Both the position numbers and the translations under genes were made by a program. A stretch of DNA of 64,000 bases, taken from NCBI GenBank assembly GCA_025457915.1, contig JALOTL010000008.1:1-64000 (forward strand). The letters are read 5' to 3'. Positions 6,503-15,570 of the stretch are shown in pieces; position 1 is the first letter of the stretch, and every line of letters begins with the position of its first letter. The notes beneath the pieces were generated by a model. It was not told the origin of the DNA and ran no database searches. It saw only the letters and a list, made by a program, of their open reading frames with translations. The DNA is from Spirochaetota bacterium (lineage in GTDB: Bacteria > Spirochaetota > UBA4802 > UBA5550).

Positions 6503-8348
6503 ATTCGCGGTTCTCACGGCGATCCTGTTCTTTTTCCCAATCACAGATTCTTTTTCAGCGCAGAGAAGCCTTAAAATCTCCGGCCTTAAAATCTACACGG
6601 AGGAAAGCCTCGTCAGACAGCTCGACCTTAAAAGGTACGAATCATACGACATGTCGGCCGAGGCTGTAATCTACTACATCAGGTCATTCTACAAGGAACA
6701 GGGATACACCATCGCCGAGATCTACATCATCGAAAAAACCGACGCCCTTTTATCGCTCTACGTGGACGAGGGGAAGCTCAACAAGATACTGTACCTGAAC
6801 CTCGACGATGTAAACACACTCTGGACCAGGTGGAAATTCGGGCTGAAAAAAAACATCTACAACGAAAAAATCCTCAGGGAAAACTGCGAGGCCCTGAAAA
6901 AGCGGAGGAAATACGCGGAGGTCAGGTACAAGCTCAAGCCGTCGAAGAGCTTCGACGGGTCCTTCTTCCAGCTGGACCGGGAGCTAAACCTCCCGGTGAT
7001 AGGCAAATCACGGTTCCCTCTCATGGATGATTACGGGGCAAGATACGACCTGGAGATCAGCGTAGAAAAATACATCCCGATATTATCCGAAAACACGACC
7101 CTCAAGATGGAAAACATCAACCTGGAGGAAATTAAAAAATCCAGGGTGACCCTGAACAGGTTCGACTTCGGACTCAAGTTCATATACTGGCTGGGGCTGA
7201 TCCCGTACGTAAAGTATTTCCATATAAACCTCATCACGCCCGGGGACGGGCTGAAGCTTGGAAGCGACCTGGGCGTGATGTACGGGCTTGACGGAAAATT
7301 CAGGACCCCGCCAAGGATCAGCTTTTATAAAATCGACATGTTTTACCTCTTCACCCCGACTTTTTATGAATACTTCACTCCCTTTATCAGGGGCGCCTTT
7401 TACAGGTCGAAGGCCTCCCGGACGGACCTTGACCTTCTGCAGTACGATTACAGGCTGATTAACGTCCTCTTTGCCCCGGGCATAACCCTGCTCAGTAAAA
7501 TGCTGATCCACGCCGGGGTCGGCGAGGAATTCATGACACAGATGAACAGCAAGAGCTACCCGGTCAAGTATTACTTCGCGAACTTAATGTGCAGGAACCT
7601 CCCCTATCCCCTTGGGCCGATCATCCTGCCGTCGCCAAAATATTACATACACTTCAAGGAGCAGACCGCCTATTATACCTTCATCGAGTCCGGCATAGCG
7701 TTCAACATCAAGCCGGAAAGGCTGGGCAACCCTGTCAAGCAGAGCATGATCCTCGTCTACAACTATTACCATGGCATGACGAAATTCCACAAGTTACGGT
7801 ACAACAGCCATTTCGACTTCGAATTCAGCAACAGGGGCATATACACGATCAAGCTGGACTACAAGTTCATGACGGACTTCAACAGCAGGAAGTTCGAAAA
7901 ATACAGCGAATTCGGGAACATGTTCGAATCCATATACGGGCTCAACTACGGGTATATCCTCCGGCTGCTTTACGGCAATTACCTTGTGAGAAAAAACCTG
8001 CCGTTCCACCACGAGGCGAACGTGAGCAGCATGGAATTCAAGGGCTACATGAGGAGGGGCTATTACACGAGGAACATCTTTTCCTTTTCGAACGAATACA
8101 AGATCTCGGTGTACAGGGAGTTCATTTATCTCGGCCTCTACAACGATTACGCGGTCTTCCAGGGCTCGGGCTACAACCTCCCGATAAAGTTCCATTACGC
8201 GACCGCCTGGGGCCCCACGATCAGGGTGCTTCTGCTGGACCAGTTCGAGTTCTATTTCTATTACGGCTGGGACCTGCCGCTGAGGAAGGGCGTGAAGACC
8301 GGGGACATCAAGGACAACTATACGTTCAATCTCTACAAGAAATGGTAG
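6489..8348 (+). CDS. Outer-membrane protein: signal peptide, POTRA-like domain, beta-barrel
   Basis: A 619-aa exported protein. Residues 1-24 form a Sec signal peptide (LTAILFFFPITDSFSA). Residues 25-115 look like a POTRA domain of the two-partner/ShlB-FhaC type (SGLKIYTEESLVRQL, then YIRSFYKEQGYTIAEIYI). The rest is strongly amphipathic and rich in Tyr, Phe and Gly, as in a beta-barrel. Known POTRA-barrel proteins insert or secrete proteins, but this barrel is not a recognisable BamA or TpsB, so the substrate is unknown. It is translated from inside the ArsR gene and overlaps the convergent exonuclease gene by 23 nt. Confidence 0.7.
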   Translation: MPILKFAVLTAILFFFPITDSFSAQRSLKISGLKIYTEESLVRQLDLKRYESYDMSAEAVIYYIRSFYKEQGYTIAEIYIIEKTDALLSLYVDEGKLNKILYLNLDDVNTLWTRWKFGLKKNIYNEKILRENCEALKKRRKYAEVRYKLKPSKSFDGSFFQLDRELNLPVIGKSRFPLMDDYGARYDLEISVEKYIPILSENTTLKMENINLEEIKKSRVTLNRFDFGLKFIYWLGLIPYVKYFHINLITPGDGLKLGSDLGVMYGLDGKFRTPPRISFYKIDMFYLFTPTFYEYFTPFIRGAFYRSKASRTDLDLLQYDYRLINVLFAPGITLLSKMLIHAGVGEEFMTQMNSKSYPVKYYFANLMCRNLPYPLGPIILPSPKYYIHFKEQTAYYTFIESGIAFNIKPERLGNPVKQSMILVYNYYHGMTKFHKLRYNSHFDFEFSNRGIYTIKLDYKFMTDFNSRKFEKYSEFGNMFESIYGLNYGYILRLLYGNYLVRKNLPFHHEANVSSMEFKGYMRRGYYTRNIFSFSNEYKISVYREFIYLGLYNDYAVFQGSGYNLPIKFHYATAWGPTIRVLLLDQFEFYFYYGWDLPLRKGVKTGDIKDNYTFNLYKKW

Positions 8349-8937
8349 GCCTGGGATTGTAGAACCTGCCGTGAAGCTTCTTGATGTCGCCGAGCCTCCA
8401 CTCGAGCTGCGGATCGCTCTCGGACATTATCATCCTGAATATCTCCATGCAGCCGAAGGCGTCGGACATGGCGCGGTGATGGTCGAGCTCTATCCCGAAT
8501 TTAGCGCACATGAATTTCAGCCCGTGGCTCCTGATGTCCGGGTACGCCTTCCTGGACATCCTCAGCGTATCTATGATCTTCATCGACCGCACGGTTTCGA
8601 CCAGACCGCGGTGTTTCATCAGGAATCCAACGTCGAACCCGGCGTTCTGTATCACAAGCACGGAGCCCTCGAGGAACGAAACCACCTCCGGGATGATCTC
8701 CTCCATGAAGGGGGAATCCGCCACCATCTCGTCCGTGATGCCGTGTATCGCGACCACCTCCTGCGGGATCGGCATGCCCGGGTTCACCCTGGATTCGTAG
8801 CGGGCGATTTCGCCGGACAGGCTGAACTTTATGATGCCGATTTCAACTATTTCATGGAACCTTGGGTCTATGCCAGTGGTCTCGAGGTCCAGGGCGCAGA
8901 ATACGGCTTCGGAAATATTGATGGCTTCATCGGTCAT
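8326..8937 (-). CDS. DEDD-family 3'-5' exonuclease (DnaQ-like)
   Basis: A 203-aa single-domain exonuclease. Exo I motif is DLETTG near residue 17; Exo II is NAGFDVGFL near 98; Exo III is HRAMSDA near 153 (H-x4-D, DEDDh subclass). It could act as a proofreading subunit or a separate DNA-trimming nuclease; there is no polymerase domain. Its start overlaps the stop of murB by 4 nt (ATGA), so the two are translationally coupled. Confidence 0.9.
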   Translation of the reverse strand: MTDEAINISEAVFCALDLETTGIDPRFHEIVEIGIIKFSLSGEIARYESRVNPGMPIPQEVVAIHGITDEMVADSPFMEEIIPEVVSFLEGSVLVIQNAGFDVGFLMKHRGLVETVRSMKIIDTLRMSRKAYPDIRSHGLKFMCAKFGIELDHHRAMSDAFGCMEIFRMIMSESDPQLEWRLGDIKKLHGRFYNPRPTISCRD

Positions 8938-9863
8938 TTAAAATCACCGATCATCCTTATCTCGTTCTCGAGATCGATGCCGAATTTCGAAGACACGGTC
9001 TCCTGTATCAGCGCGATCAGGCCGCGTATGTCGGACGAGGTCGCGCCGCCCGTGTTGATGATGAAGTTCGTGTGCAGTTCCGATACTGCCGCGCCGCCGA
9101 TTTTCCTGCCCTTCAGCCCGGCGTCGTTTATCAGCTTCCAGGATGAATGCCCTTCCGGGTTCTTGAACACCGATCCCGCAGAAGGAAAATCAAGCGGGTG
9201 CTTGTTCTTCCTGTCTTCCAGTATGCTTTTTATGGAAGCCCTGACTTTATCCGCGTCCCCGCAACGCGGCAGTTTTAGTACCGCTCCAGTGACCGCGACG
9301 ATATCGCCCAGGTCCATCCTCCTGTAAGAGGACATGCTTTTCTCGACCTTTATGCGGCGCGCGTCCCCATCCGGGCCGACCGCGTCCACGAATTCAAGGA
9401 TATCGGAGAAACTGCCCATGAAGGTCCCCGCGTTCATGATGATACCGCCGCCCATGCACCCCGGGATCCCGGCCATGAACTCCACGCCCCCGAAACCGGA
9501 ATTGACCGCGAAGGCGATGAATTCCTCCTTTCTCGTCCAGGACCCGCAGTAAATCGATCCGTCATCCAGCACCTTCATCGTCGCGGACGGCGGAGACCCG
9601 GGACCGAGCTTCAGCACGACCCCCCTTATCCCGTCGTCGCCCACCAGTAGATTGGACCCGCCGCCGATCACGGTAAGAGGAACGCCGTAGCCGGCCACGG
9701 TTTTCACGATACCCGGCACGGACGAAACGCCCCAGGGCATGACCATTATGTCCGCCGGTCCGCCGGTCCGGAAGCTCGTATGGTCCTTCATCGGCTCGCG
9801 GGTTATGACCGATCCGAACCCCTCAAGGAAATTTATCAGCTCTTTAAAATTACCGTTTTTCAT
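8934..9863 (-). CDS. murB: UDP-N-acetylenolpyruvoylglucosamine reductase
   Basis: A 309-aa cytoplasmic FAD enzyme that reduces UDP-GlcNAc-enolpyruvate to UDP-MurNAc in peptidoglycan synthesis. FAD-binding motifs GGGSNLLVGD (about 62-71) and GIPGCMGGGIIMNAG (about 130-144) are present, with the PSAGSVFKNP segment holding the catalytic Ser near residue 229 and a C-terminal HTNFIIN stretch. The absence of a Tyr-loop insertion suggests the shorter (type II) MurB. First gene of a two-gene leftward operon with the exonuclease. Confidence 0.95.
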   Translation of the reverse strand: MKNGNFKELINFLEGFGSVITREPMKDHTSFRTGGPADIMVMPWGVSSVPGIVKTVAGYGVPLTVIGGGSNLLVGDDGIRGVVLKLGPGSPPSATMKVLDDGSIYCGSWTRKEEFIAFAVNSGFGGVEFMAGIPGCMGGGIIMNAGTFMGSFSDILEFVDAVGPDGDARRIKVEKSMSSYRRMDLGDIVAVTGAVLKLPRCGDADKVRASIKSILEDRKNKHPLDFPSAGSVFKNPEGHSSWKLINDAGLKGRKIGGAAVSELHTNFIINTGGATSSDIRGLIALIQETVSSKFGIDLENEIRMIGDFK

Positions 9864-10088
9864 AAGATTTAATTTGGATAAAGAGATCGGCGCTGTACCG
9901 GGTTATGTCAATATATTTTTTTGGACATGCAGTCCCGCGGGATAAAAAGCTTGCATTTACCGATGAAATGGAATAATCTATTGAAATCCGGAACAGGCAT
10001 AAAACATGACAGACGGCACAGTGAAACATTCGGCGGCCGTATCTTTCCTCAAACCTCTTTCCGGTTTAATTACAGGGGATGTCATAAC

Positions 10089-11732
10089 ATGAAATCCGCC
10101 ATAGCCCTCATAAACCCCTACCCCAGAATCGACGCGGTGTTCTCGCCGCTCGCGGAAGAACTCAATCTCACGGTAAAAAAATATTCCGGCATCAGACCCA
10201 TGGCCGACGACCTGAACTCGAAGGTCCTGCCCGTGAAGGAGCTTGCACTCGTCATGGTGACCGGCACCTCGGAGGAAAATGATCCGGGCCAGTACCGCAA
10301 AAACATGTCACTGCTCGCACAGCTCGCGAAGCATTCGAAGCTTAAAGACATGCCGGTGCTCTTCCTGGGATATAAAGGCTGTGCCGAGCTCAGCAGTTCC
10401 TGTGCTGAACGCGGCGCGGAATACCTTGACCTGCCGGTGAAAAAAAGCGTGCTCGTGGAAAAAATAAGGAATCTCATCGATGGAACCGGGCGCGGATATA
10501 AAAATAAGCGCGGATTCGAATCCACGCCCATTACAACAGAAAGGAAAGCCGCGGCCGAATCCGAGCGCCGCCTCGCCACTGTGATGTTCGCGGATATTTC
10601 CGGCTTCACCGCCATGAGCGAGAAGATGGACCCGGAAGACGTGACCCGGGTGATGAACGGCGTCTTCCACCGAATGGAGACGGTCATCAAGGAGCATGGC
10701 GGGCACATCGACAAGTTCATAGGCGATTGCGTGATGGTGCTCTTCGGCGTGCCGAAAGCCATCGAGAACGCGCCGCTCCAGGCGGTGAACACCGCCATTG
10801 AGATGCGCAACGCACTGTATAGTTTTAACAGGGATAACAATCTCGCCATTCCACTGGACATCCACATCGGGATGAACACCGGACCGGTCGTCTCCGGGCA
10901 TGTCGGGGGGTCCGATAAAAAAGATTACACGGTCATGGGCGACGCGGTAAACCTTGCCTCGCGCATCGAGGGAGCCTCAGTGAAGGGGCAGATACTGGTG
11001 GGCCCGGACACGTACAGGGCCACGCAGGGCGAATTCGAATACAAGGCCCTGGCCCCGGTGACCCTCAAGGGCAAGGCAGACCCGGTGCCGGTGTACGAAG
11101 TGCTTTCCGTGAAGGAAGCGGCAGCCCGGCGTAGAAAGCCCGCGGAGCGCACAGACGTGGGACCGGAGAGGATGATCTATTCTGAGATGGTTGGCCGCGA
11201 CGAAGAACTGAACGAACTCCGCCACGCGGTGACAGGCCTCATCAAGGGAAAAGGCGGCATTGTGAACGTCATCGGCGAGGCGGGCATCGGCAAGTCGCGC
11301 CTGATGTCGGAACTCAAGGCCGACCCTGCCATGAAACAGGTGGCGATCCTGGAGGGCCAGGCCATCTCCATGGGCCGGAACCTGTCGTTTCACCCGATCA
11401 TCGATTTATTAAAACACTGGGCCGGGATACTGGAAGACGATTCCGAGCAGGATGCCTTTGCCAAGCTAGAAAAGGCCGTTCGTGCCGTGCACCCGGCAGA
11501 GGCCGACGAGATCATCCCCTTCGTGGGCACCCTGATGGGCATGAAGCTTTCCGGGAAATACGCCGAGCGCGTGAAGGGGATAGAGGGCGAAGCCCTGGAG
11601 AAGCTGATATTCAAGAACATCCGCGAGCTTCTTATAAAAGGATCAGAGATCAGGCCGATGATTATCCGCATCGAGGACCTCCACTGGGCGGACTCTTCAG
11701 GCTTGCGGAGAAATACCGCATACTCTTCCTGA
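10089..11732 (+). CDS. Cyclase-STAND-TPR protein, copy 1, N-terminal fragment (frameshifted)
   Basis: About 547 aa before an early stop. Residues 1-140 form a receiver-like domain. Residues 160-345 form a class III nucleotidyl cyclase domain with FADISGFT and GDCVMVLFG (metal Asp residues) and KDYTVMGDAVNLASR. Next is an AAA/STAND ATPase with Walker A GEAGIGKSR and Walker B-like IRIEDLHWAD. The frame then breaks: relative to the paralogue at 15571, 28 nt are missing at about 11692-11698, between two CTCTTC repeats. The remainder continues in another frame (next entry). The start at 10089 matches the paralogue start. The full protein would be a regulator coupling ligand sensing to cAMP/cGMP synthesis. 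Confidence 0.8.
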   Translation: MKSAIALINPYPRIDAVFSPLAEELNLTVKKYSGIRPMADDLNSKVLPVKELALVMVTGTSEENDPGQYRKNMSLLAQLAKHSKLKDMPVLFLGYKGCAELSSSCAERGAEYLDLPVKKSVLVEKIRNLIDGTGRGYKNKRGFESTPITTERKAAAESERRLATVMFADISGFTAMSEKMDPEDVTRVMNGVFHRMETVIKEHGGHIDKFIGDCVMVLFGVPKAIENAPLQAVNTAIEMRNALYSFNRDNNLAIPLDIHIGMNTGPVVSGHVGGSDKKDYTVMGDAVNLASRIEGASVKGQILVGPDTYRATQGEFEYKALAPVTLKGKADPVPVYEVLSVKEAAARRRKPAERTDVGPERMIYSEMVGRDEELNELRHAVTGLIKGKGGIVNVIGEAGIGKSRLMSELKADPAMKQVAILEGQAISMGRNLSFHPIIDLLKHWAGILEDDSEQDAFAKLEKAVRAVHPAEADEIIPFVGTLMGMKLSGKYAERVKGIEGEALEKLIFKNIRELLIKGSEIRPMIIRIEDLHWADSSGLRRNTAYSS

Positions 11733-11770
11733 ACTTTTTCAGGCCTAACTACGAGGAGACCGGCGACCGG

Positions 11771-14035
11771 GTGGTGAAAACCCTGAAAGAGGAGTTTCCC
11801 GATAACTACACCGAGATCATCATCAAACCCCTCGACGGGAACGAATCAGACACGCTGATATCGAACCTTTTGAACATCAGGGGGATTCCTCAAACATTAA
11901 AAGACCAGATCACGGAACGGGCCGGGGGCAACCCGTTCTTCATAGAAGAAGTTGTGCGCGCCCTTATCGACGAGGGCGCGGTTGTGAAGAAGGGGGATTC
12001 GTTCGCCGTCACGGAGAAGATACATGACGTGAAGGTGCCCCTCACCATCAACGAGGTGCTGATGAGCCGCATCGACCGGCTCGACGAGGAGACGAGGAAC
12101 CTGGTCAAGACCGCCTCGGTGATCGGGCGTTACTTCTTCTACAAGATCATCGCGCAGGTGGCGGAGAACATATCCGATATCGACAACCGGCTCGGGTACC
12201 TGGAGGACATCCAGCTCATCCGCGAGCGGAAGCGCATGGACGAGCTGGAATATTTATTCAAGCACGCGCTCGCACAGGAGGCGGCGTACGAGTCGCTCCT
12301 CATCCAGAAGCGGAAGGAGTTGCACCTCCTCGTGGCGAATGCCATCGAGAAAGTCTTTGCTGAACGGCTCCATGAGTTCTACGGCATGCTGGCGTATCAT
12401 TATAGCATGGGCGTAAACCTGGACAAGACCGAGGAGTATATGCTCAAGGCCGGCGAGGAGGCGATGAAGTCGGCAGCGTCGAGCGAGGCGCTGGAGTATT
12501 TCATACAGGCAATGAAGTTGTACCGGGCGAAGCCGGCTGCGATGCAGGATGGCAAAACATTATCGTATATTGAAAAATGTACCGCCATGGCACTATTCAA
12601 CAGAGGAAAATTCCGGGATGCGATCGCCTATTTCAATTCTTATCTGAAAAAGAAAGGTATTACAAGCTATAATGTAGGTATCGCCCTGATACTGCGTTCG
12701 TTCGTATCGCTTCTGGTCATAGTATGTTATTTATTTTTCCCATTGTTGCGCAGGAAGAAAATTGCTGATGCTGCTGATGGTGAAATATTTGAGATTCAAT
12801 TACTAAAGCTTGTAATATATACTTATATTGACCAAAAACAGTTTTTTTTCGAATCCATGATTTATGTAAAAGATGTAATGAACTATGATATCAATTCTAA
12901 TGTTGCAATATATAAAATATTATCCGGAACTCCCATGGTTTTTTCATGGACCGGATTATCTTTTACCATCAGTTCAAAAATTATCAAAATAATTGATAAA
13001 GAGTTAATAAATAAAAAAAATACAGGAGTATTTCTAGATGTTACGGCAAGGTTAATGCAATATTTGCTCAGCGGCGAGTGGGAAAAAATGAGGTATGATA
13101 CTTCACATGTGACCGAAGGCCTCATGCAGGGTGAAATCTATTCACAAATGGGATATCTAATTTTTCACAGTATGCATTCCTATGAAACCGGGAATTTCGA
13201 TCAGGCATGCCTTGTAATCAATCAATTATTATCAATTGCAGACGCATATAATTTTGACTTTGCGAGGGTTAATTATTATCGCATGCAAGCAAAGCAGTTG
13301 ATGAAACGGCGAATGATCGAGGAAGCCATGGGATTCATCCCCGGGGGTATCGATATCATTAAAAAAACCGATTTCAAGATCATGGAAATATTATTGAGAT
13401 CATTTTTAATACGCCTGTTTCTCTATAAAAACGATTCATCGCAAGCCGCCGAATTGCTTGAGAGTACCCGCAAGGAACTGGCCAAAATCCGTCTGGTGCC
13501 GATCATGTACGATGATTTCCTAATTTCTGAATTTTATTATTTCCTCCAAATGCTTGAGAGCGCTTCCGTAGGAAATGATAAAAAGCAGTATAAAAAAAGA
13601 TTGGTCCCCATAATTAAAAAAGCGCTGGGCAACGCAAAGAAAGTGGCCCCGGACCGCACAGAGATATTCCGTTTTGTGGGAACCTATTGCTGGCTTACCG
13701 GCAAACAGAAAAAGGCCCTCCGCTGGTGGAAGAAGTCCATCGACGATGGCGAGCGCCTCGGCGCGAGGCTTGAACTGTCCAGGACGTATTTTGAGGTGGG
13801 GAAGAGGATTCTCTCCGTTGCCCTCGATACAACGCCTCAAGGCGCCACTCGGGCAACGTCGGTGCGCTCCCCGAGTGATTCCGTCAGGAATCGTATCGAG
13901 GGGAGCGATAGCAATATCAAGCTTACGAAAAAAATCATCGGCCTTTACGCGGGTGAATGCCTGGACAAGGCCGAAACAATGTTTAAAGAAATGGGACTGG
14001 AATGGGATTTGGAGCAATTGGAGAAAATAAGATAA
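11771..14035 (+). CDS. Cyclase-STAND-TPR protein, copy 1, C-terminal fragment
   Basis: This frame carries the rest of copy 1; homology resumes at 11693, and GTG at 11771 is only the first possible start. It contains the end of the STAND ATPase module (ERAGGNPFFIEEVVR, FKHALAQEAAYESLL, the typical winged-helix linker) and a TPR-like sensor. Residues about 255-640 are AT-rich and much diverged from copy 2, with a hydrophobic stretch LLVIVCYLFFPLL. Conservation returns at KKALRWWKKSIDDGERLGA. Near the C-terminus a palindromic DNA element (13816-13907) is inserted in frame and adds roughly 30 residues. Whether it is translated without the N-terminal half is unclear; it is probably a decaying gene. 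Confidence 0.7.
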   Translation: MVKTLKEEFPDNYTEIIIKPLDGNESDTLISNLLNIRGIPQTLKDQITERAGGNPFFIEEVVRALIDEGAVVKKGDSFAVTEKIHDVKVPLTINEVLMSRIDRLDEETRNLVKTASVIGRYFFYKIIAQVAENISDIDNRLGYLEDIQLIRERKRMDELEYLFKHALAQEAAYESLLIQKRKELHLLVANAIEKVFAERLHEFYGMLAYHYSMGVNLDKTEEYMLKAGEEAMKSAASSEALEYFIQAMKLYRAKPAAMQDGKTLSYIEKCTAMALFNRGKFRDAIAYFNSYLKKKGITSYNVGIALILRSFVSLLVIVCYLFFPLLRRKKIADAADGEIFEIQLLKLVIYTYIDQKQFFFESMIYVKDVMNYDINSNVAIYKILSGTPMVFSWTGLSFTISSKIIKIIDKELINKKNTGVFLDVTARLMQYLLSGEWEKMRYDTSHVTEGLMQGEIYSQMGYLIFHSMHSYETGNFDQACLVINQLLSIADAYNFDFARVNYYRMQAKQLMKRRMIEEAMGFIPGGIDIIKKTDFKIMEILLRSFLIRLFLYKNDSSQAAELLESTRKELAKIRLVPIMYDDFLISEFYYFLQMLESASVGNDKKQYKKRLVPIIKKALGNAKKVAPDRTEIFRFVGTYCWLTGKQKKALRWWKKSIDDGERLGARLELSRTYFEVGKRILSVALDTTPQGATRATSVRSPSDSVRNRIEGSDSNIKLTKKIIGLYAGECLDKAETMFKEMGLEWDLEQLEKIR
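13816..13907. repeat. Paired palindromic element inserted in frame in a coding region
   Basis: Two adjacent hairpins in opposite orientation with the same plan: an 8-bp outer stem, TCGATAC on one side, an inner stem, ACTC on the other side. Unit 1: CGTTGCCC (13816-13823) with GGGCAACG (13851-13858), inner stem CGCCT/AGGCG. Unit 2 (inverted): CGCTCCCC (13865-13872) with GGGGAGCG (13900-13907), inner stem GATTCC/GGAATC. Stems differ between units but stay paired; the unpaired TCGATAC and ACTC are shared. The paralogue lacks the element. Confidence 0.75.
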
Positions 14036-14423
14036 GGGATGTGTGGTTAGAAGTGAGGGGCAATGTTCCGCGAGATGCTCCCAACAGGATGTTGCAGTGG
14101 CAAGCTCATTCGAGCCATCCTGGCTCGGGTTTGCAGGCACACGTCCTGTGTGCTCCCGAGTGCGGACAGGCCGATCCTCTCCATCCTTGGAGTCGCGGCA
14201 CTAGTGCTTCCTTGCACGTCGGACGTCCGAAAAGCACTCGGCTGACCTCCAATGGGACCTCGCGGAGCTTGCGAAGATAGATATCCTGTGAGGCATTGCA
14301 GGAACGGTCAGGATTTTATTAAGGTGAGATAATAAAGCCTTGACTCATAGTTACCATAGCTTTAATATTGAATATTCATAGCTATTGTATGATATTTCAA
14401 TGATAATTAATTCATAAAATCCC
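14036..14423. other. Non-coding region with a cluster of hairpins
   Basis: 388 nt between the broken cyclase gene and the DUF4143 gene. I see no convincing gene. Hairpins: CAAC-AGGAT-GTTG (14082-14094), CGAGCC-ATCCT-GGCTCG (14111-14127), GCACAC-GTCCT-GTGTGC (14137-14153), and a long one with CCGAGTGC/GCACTCGG (14156-14163 with 14234-14241) extended by CGGAC/GTCCG and enclosing palindrome GCACTAGTGC (14198-14207). Several loops share the pentamer AGGAT or its complement. The last 100 nt are AT-rich and probably hold the promoter of the next gene. Confidence 0.6.
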
Positions 14424-15566
14424 ATGGAAATCAAACGATTAGTCGATCTGCAGGAATTGAAACGCCATATCGGCGTCTTCCCGGTAACCGCGATACTCGG
14501 CGCGCGGCAGTGCGGGAAAACGACCCTCGCACGTCAGATCAAATATAATCACTACTTCGACCTCGAAAACCCGAGAGACCTGGCAAAGTTTGAAAATCCG
14601 CAGCTTCTCCTCGAGGGGCTCTCGGGCACGATAATCATCGACGAGATCCAGCGAAGCCCCGACCTGTTTCCCCTGATCAGGTATCTGGTCGATACGGTGA
14701 AGAAGCAGAAATACGTGATTTTAGGCAGCGCCTCCCGGGACCTGATACAGCATGGATCGGAGACGCTGGCGGGACGTATCGGTTTTCTCGAGCTCTCCGG
14801 TTTCGGTATTCACGACATCGGCGCGATGAATTTCAAAACGCTCTGGACTAGGGGCGGACTGCCCCGTTCGTATCTCGCCGGGTCGGACGAAGAAAGCATG
14901 CTCTGGCGGGAGAACTATATCACGACATTCCTCGAACGGGACATTCCACAGCTGGGGATCACCATTCCCGCTCATACGCTCAGGCGCTTCTGGACCATGC
15001 TCGGCACCTACCACGGACAGCTGGTCAATTACTCCGAGATCGGGAGGGCGTTCGGGATATCCGACATGACGGTGAGAAATTATATCGGCATACTTGCCGG
15101 GACCTTCATGGTGAGGGTGCTGTCACCCTGGTACAGCAATATCGGGAAGCGGCTGGTGAAATCGCCGAAGGTGTACATACGCGACACGGGGCTCCTGCAC
15201 GCGTTGCTCTCCATACAGGACATGGACCAGCTCCTGTCTCACGGGAGACTGGGCGCTTCCTGGGAAGGATTTGCCCTGGAGACGGTCTGCAGGAGCATCG
15301 GGAAGCGCAACGAAGAGGTCTATTTCTTCAAGACCCACGCGGGGTCGGAGCTCGACCTTTTCTGGCAGGAAGGCGGGAAAAACTGGGGCGTCGAGTTCAA
15401 GTATGCCGATGCGCCCGGGATGACCAGGTCAATGAAATCCGTCATGGACGACCTGGCGCTCGAAAGGCTCTGGGTCGTCTACCCGGGGAAAGACCGGTAT
15501 GCACTCGAAGAAAGGATAACCGTCATTCCCCCTGCCGATATCGGTGAACGCTGGAATTACAGGTGA
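14424..15566 (+). CDS. AAA+ ATPase with DUF4143 domain
   Basis: A 380-aa protein of the common bacterial and archaeal AAA_14/DUF4143 family. Walker A is GARQCGKTTLARQI (about 27-40); Walker B is IIIDEIQRSPDLF (about 72-84); a short sensor region LGSAS follows; residues 200-375 form the DUF4143 domain with VYIRDTGLLHALL, GASWEGFALE and a PD-(D/E)xK-nuclease-like tail (GSELDLFWQ, GVEFKYAD). The biological role of the family is unknown. It lies between two copies of the cyclase-STAND gene, ends 4 nt before copy 2, and its last codons overlap that gene's ribosome site. Confidence 0.88.
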   Translation: MEIKRLVDLQELKRHIGVFPVTAILGARQCGKTTLARQIKYNHYFDLENPRDLAKFENPQLLLEGLSGTIIIDEIQRSPDLFPLIRYLVDTVKKQKYVILGSASRDLIQHGSETLAGRIGFLELSGFGIHDIGAMNFKTLWTRGGLPRSYLAGSDEESMLWRENYITTFLERDIPQLGITIPAHTLRRFWTMLGTYHGQLVNYSEIGRAFGISDMTVRNYIGILAGTFMVRVLSPWYSNIGKRLVKSPKVYIRDTGLLHALLSIQDMDQLLSHGRLGASWEGFALETVCRSIGKRNEEVYFFKTHAGSELDLFWQEGGKNWGVEFKYADAPGMTRSMKSVMDDLALERLWVVYPGKDRYALEERITVIPPADIGERWNYR

Positions 15567-15570
15567 GATA

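Noticed and set aside
14050-14280. Hairpin cluster considered as a tRNA or known structured RNA
   Set aside because: No cloverleaf with acceptor stem, T-loop GTTCRA or anticodon arm can be drawn. The hairpins are independent.
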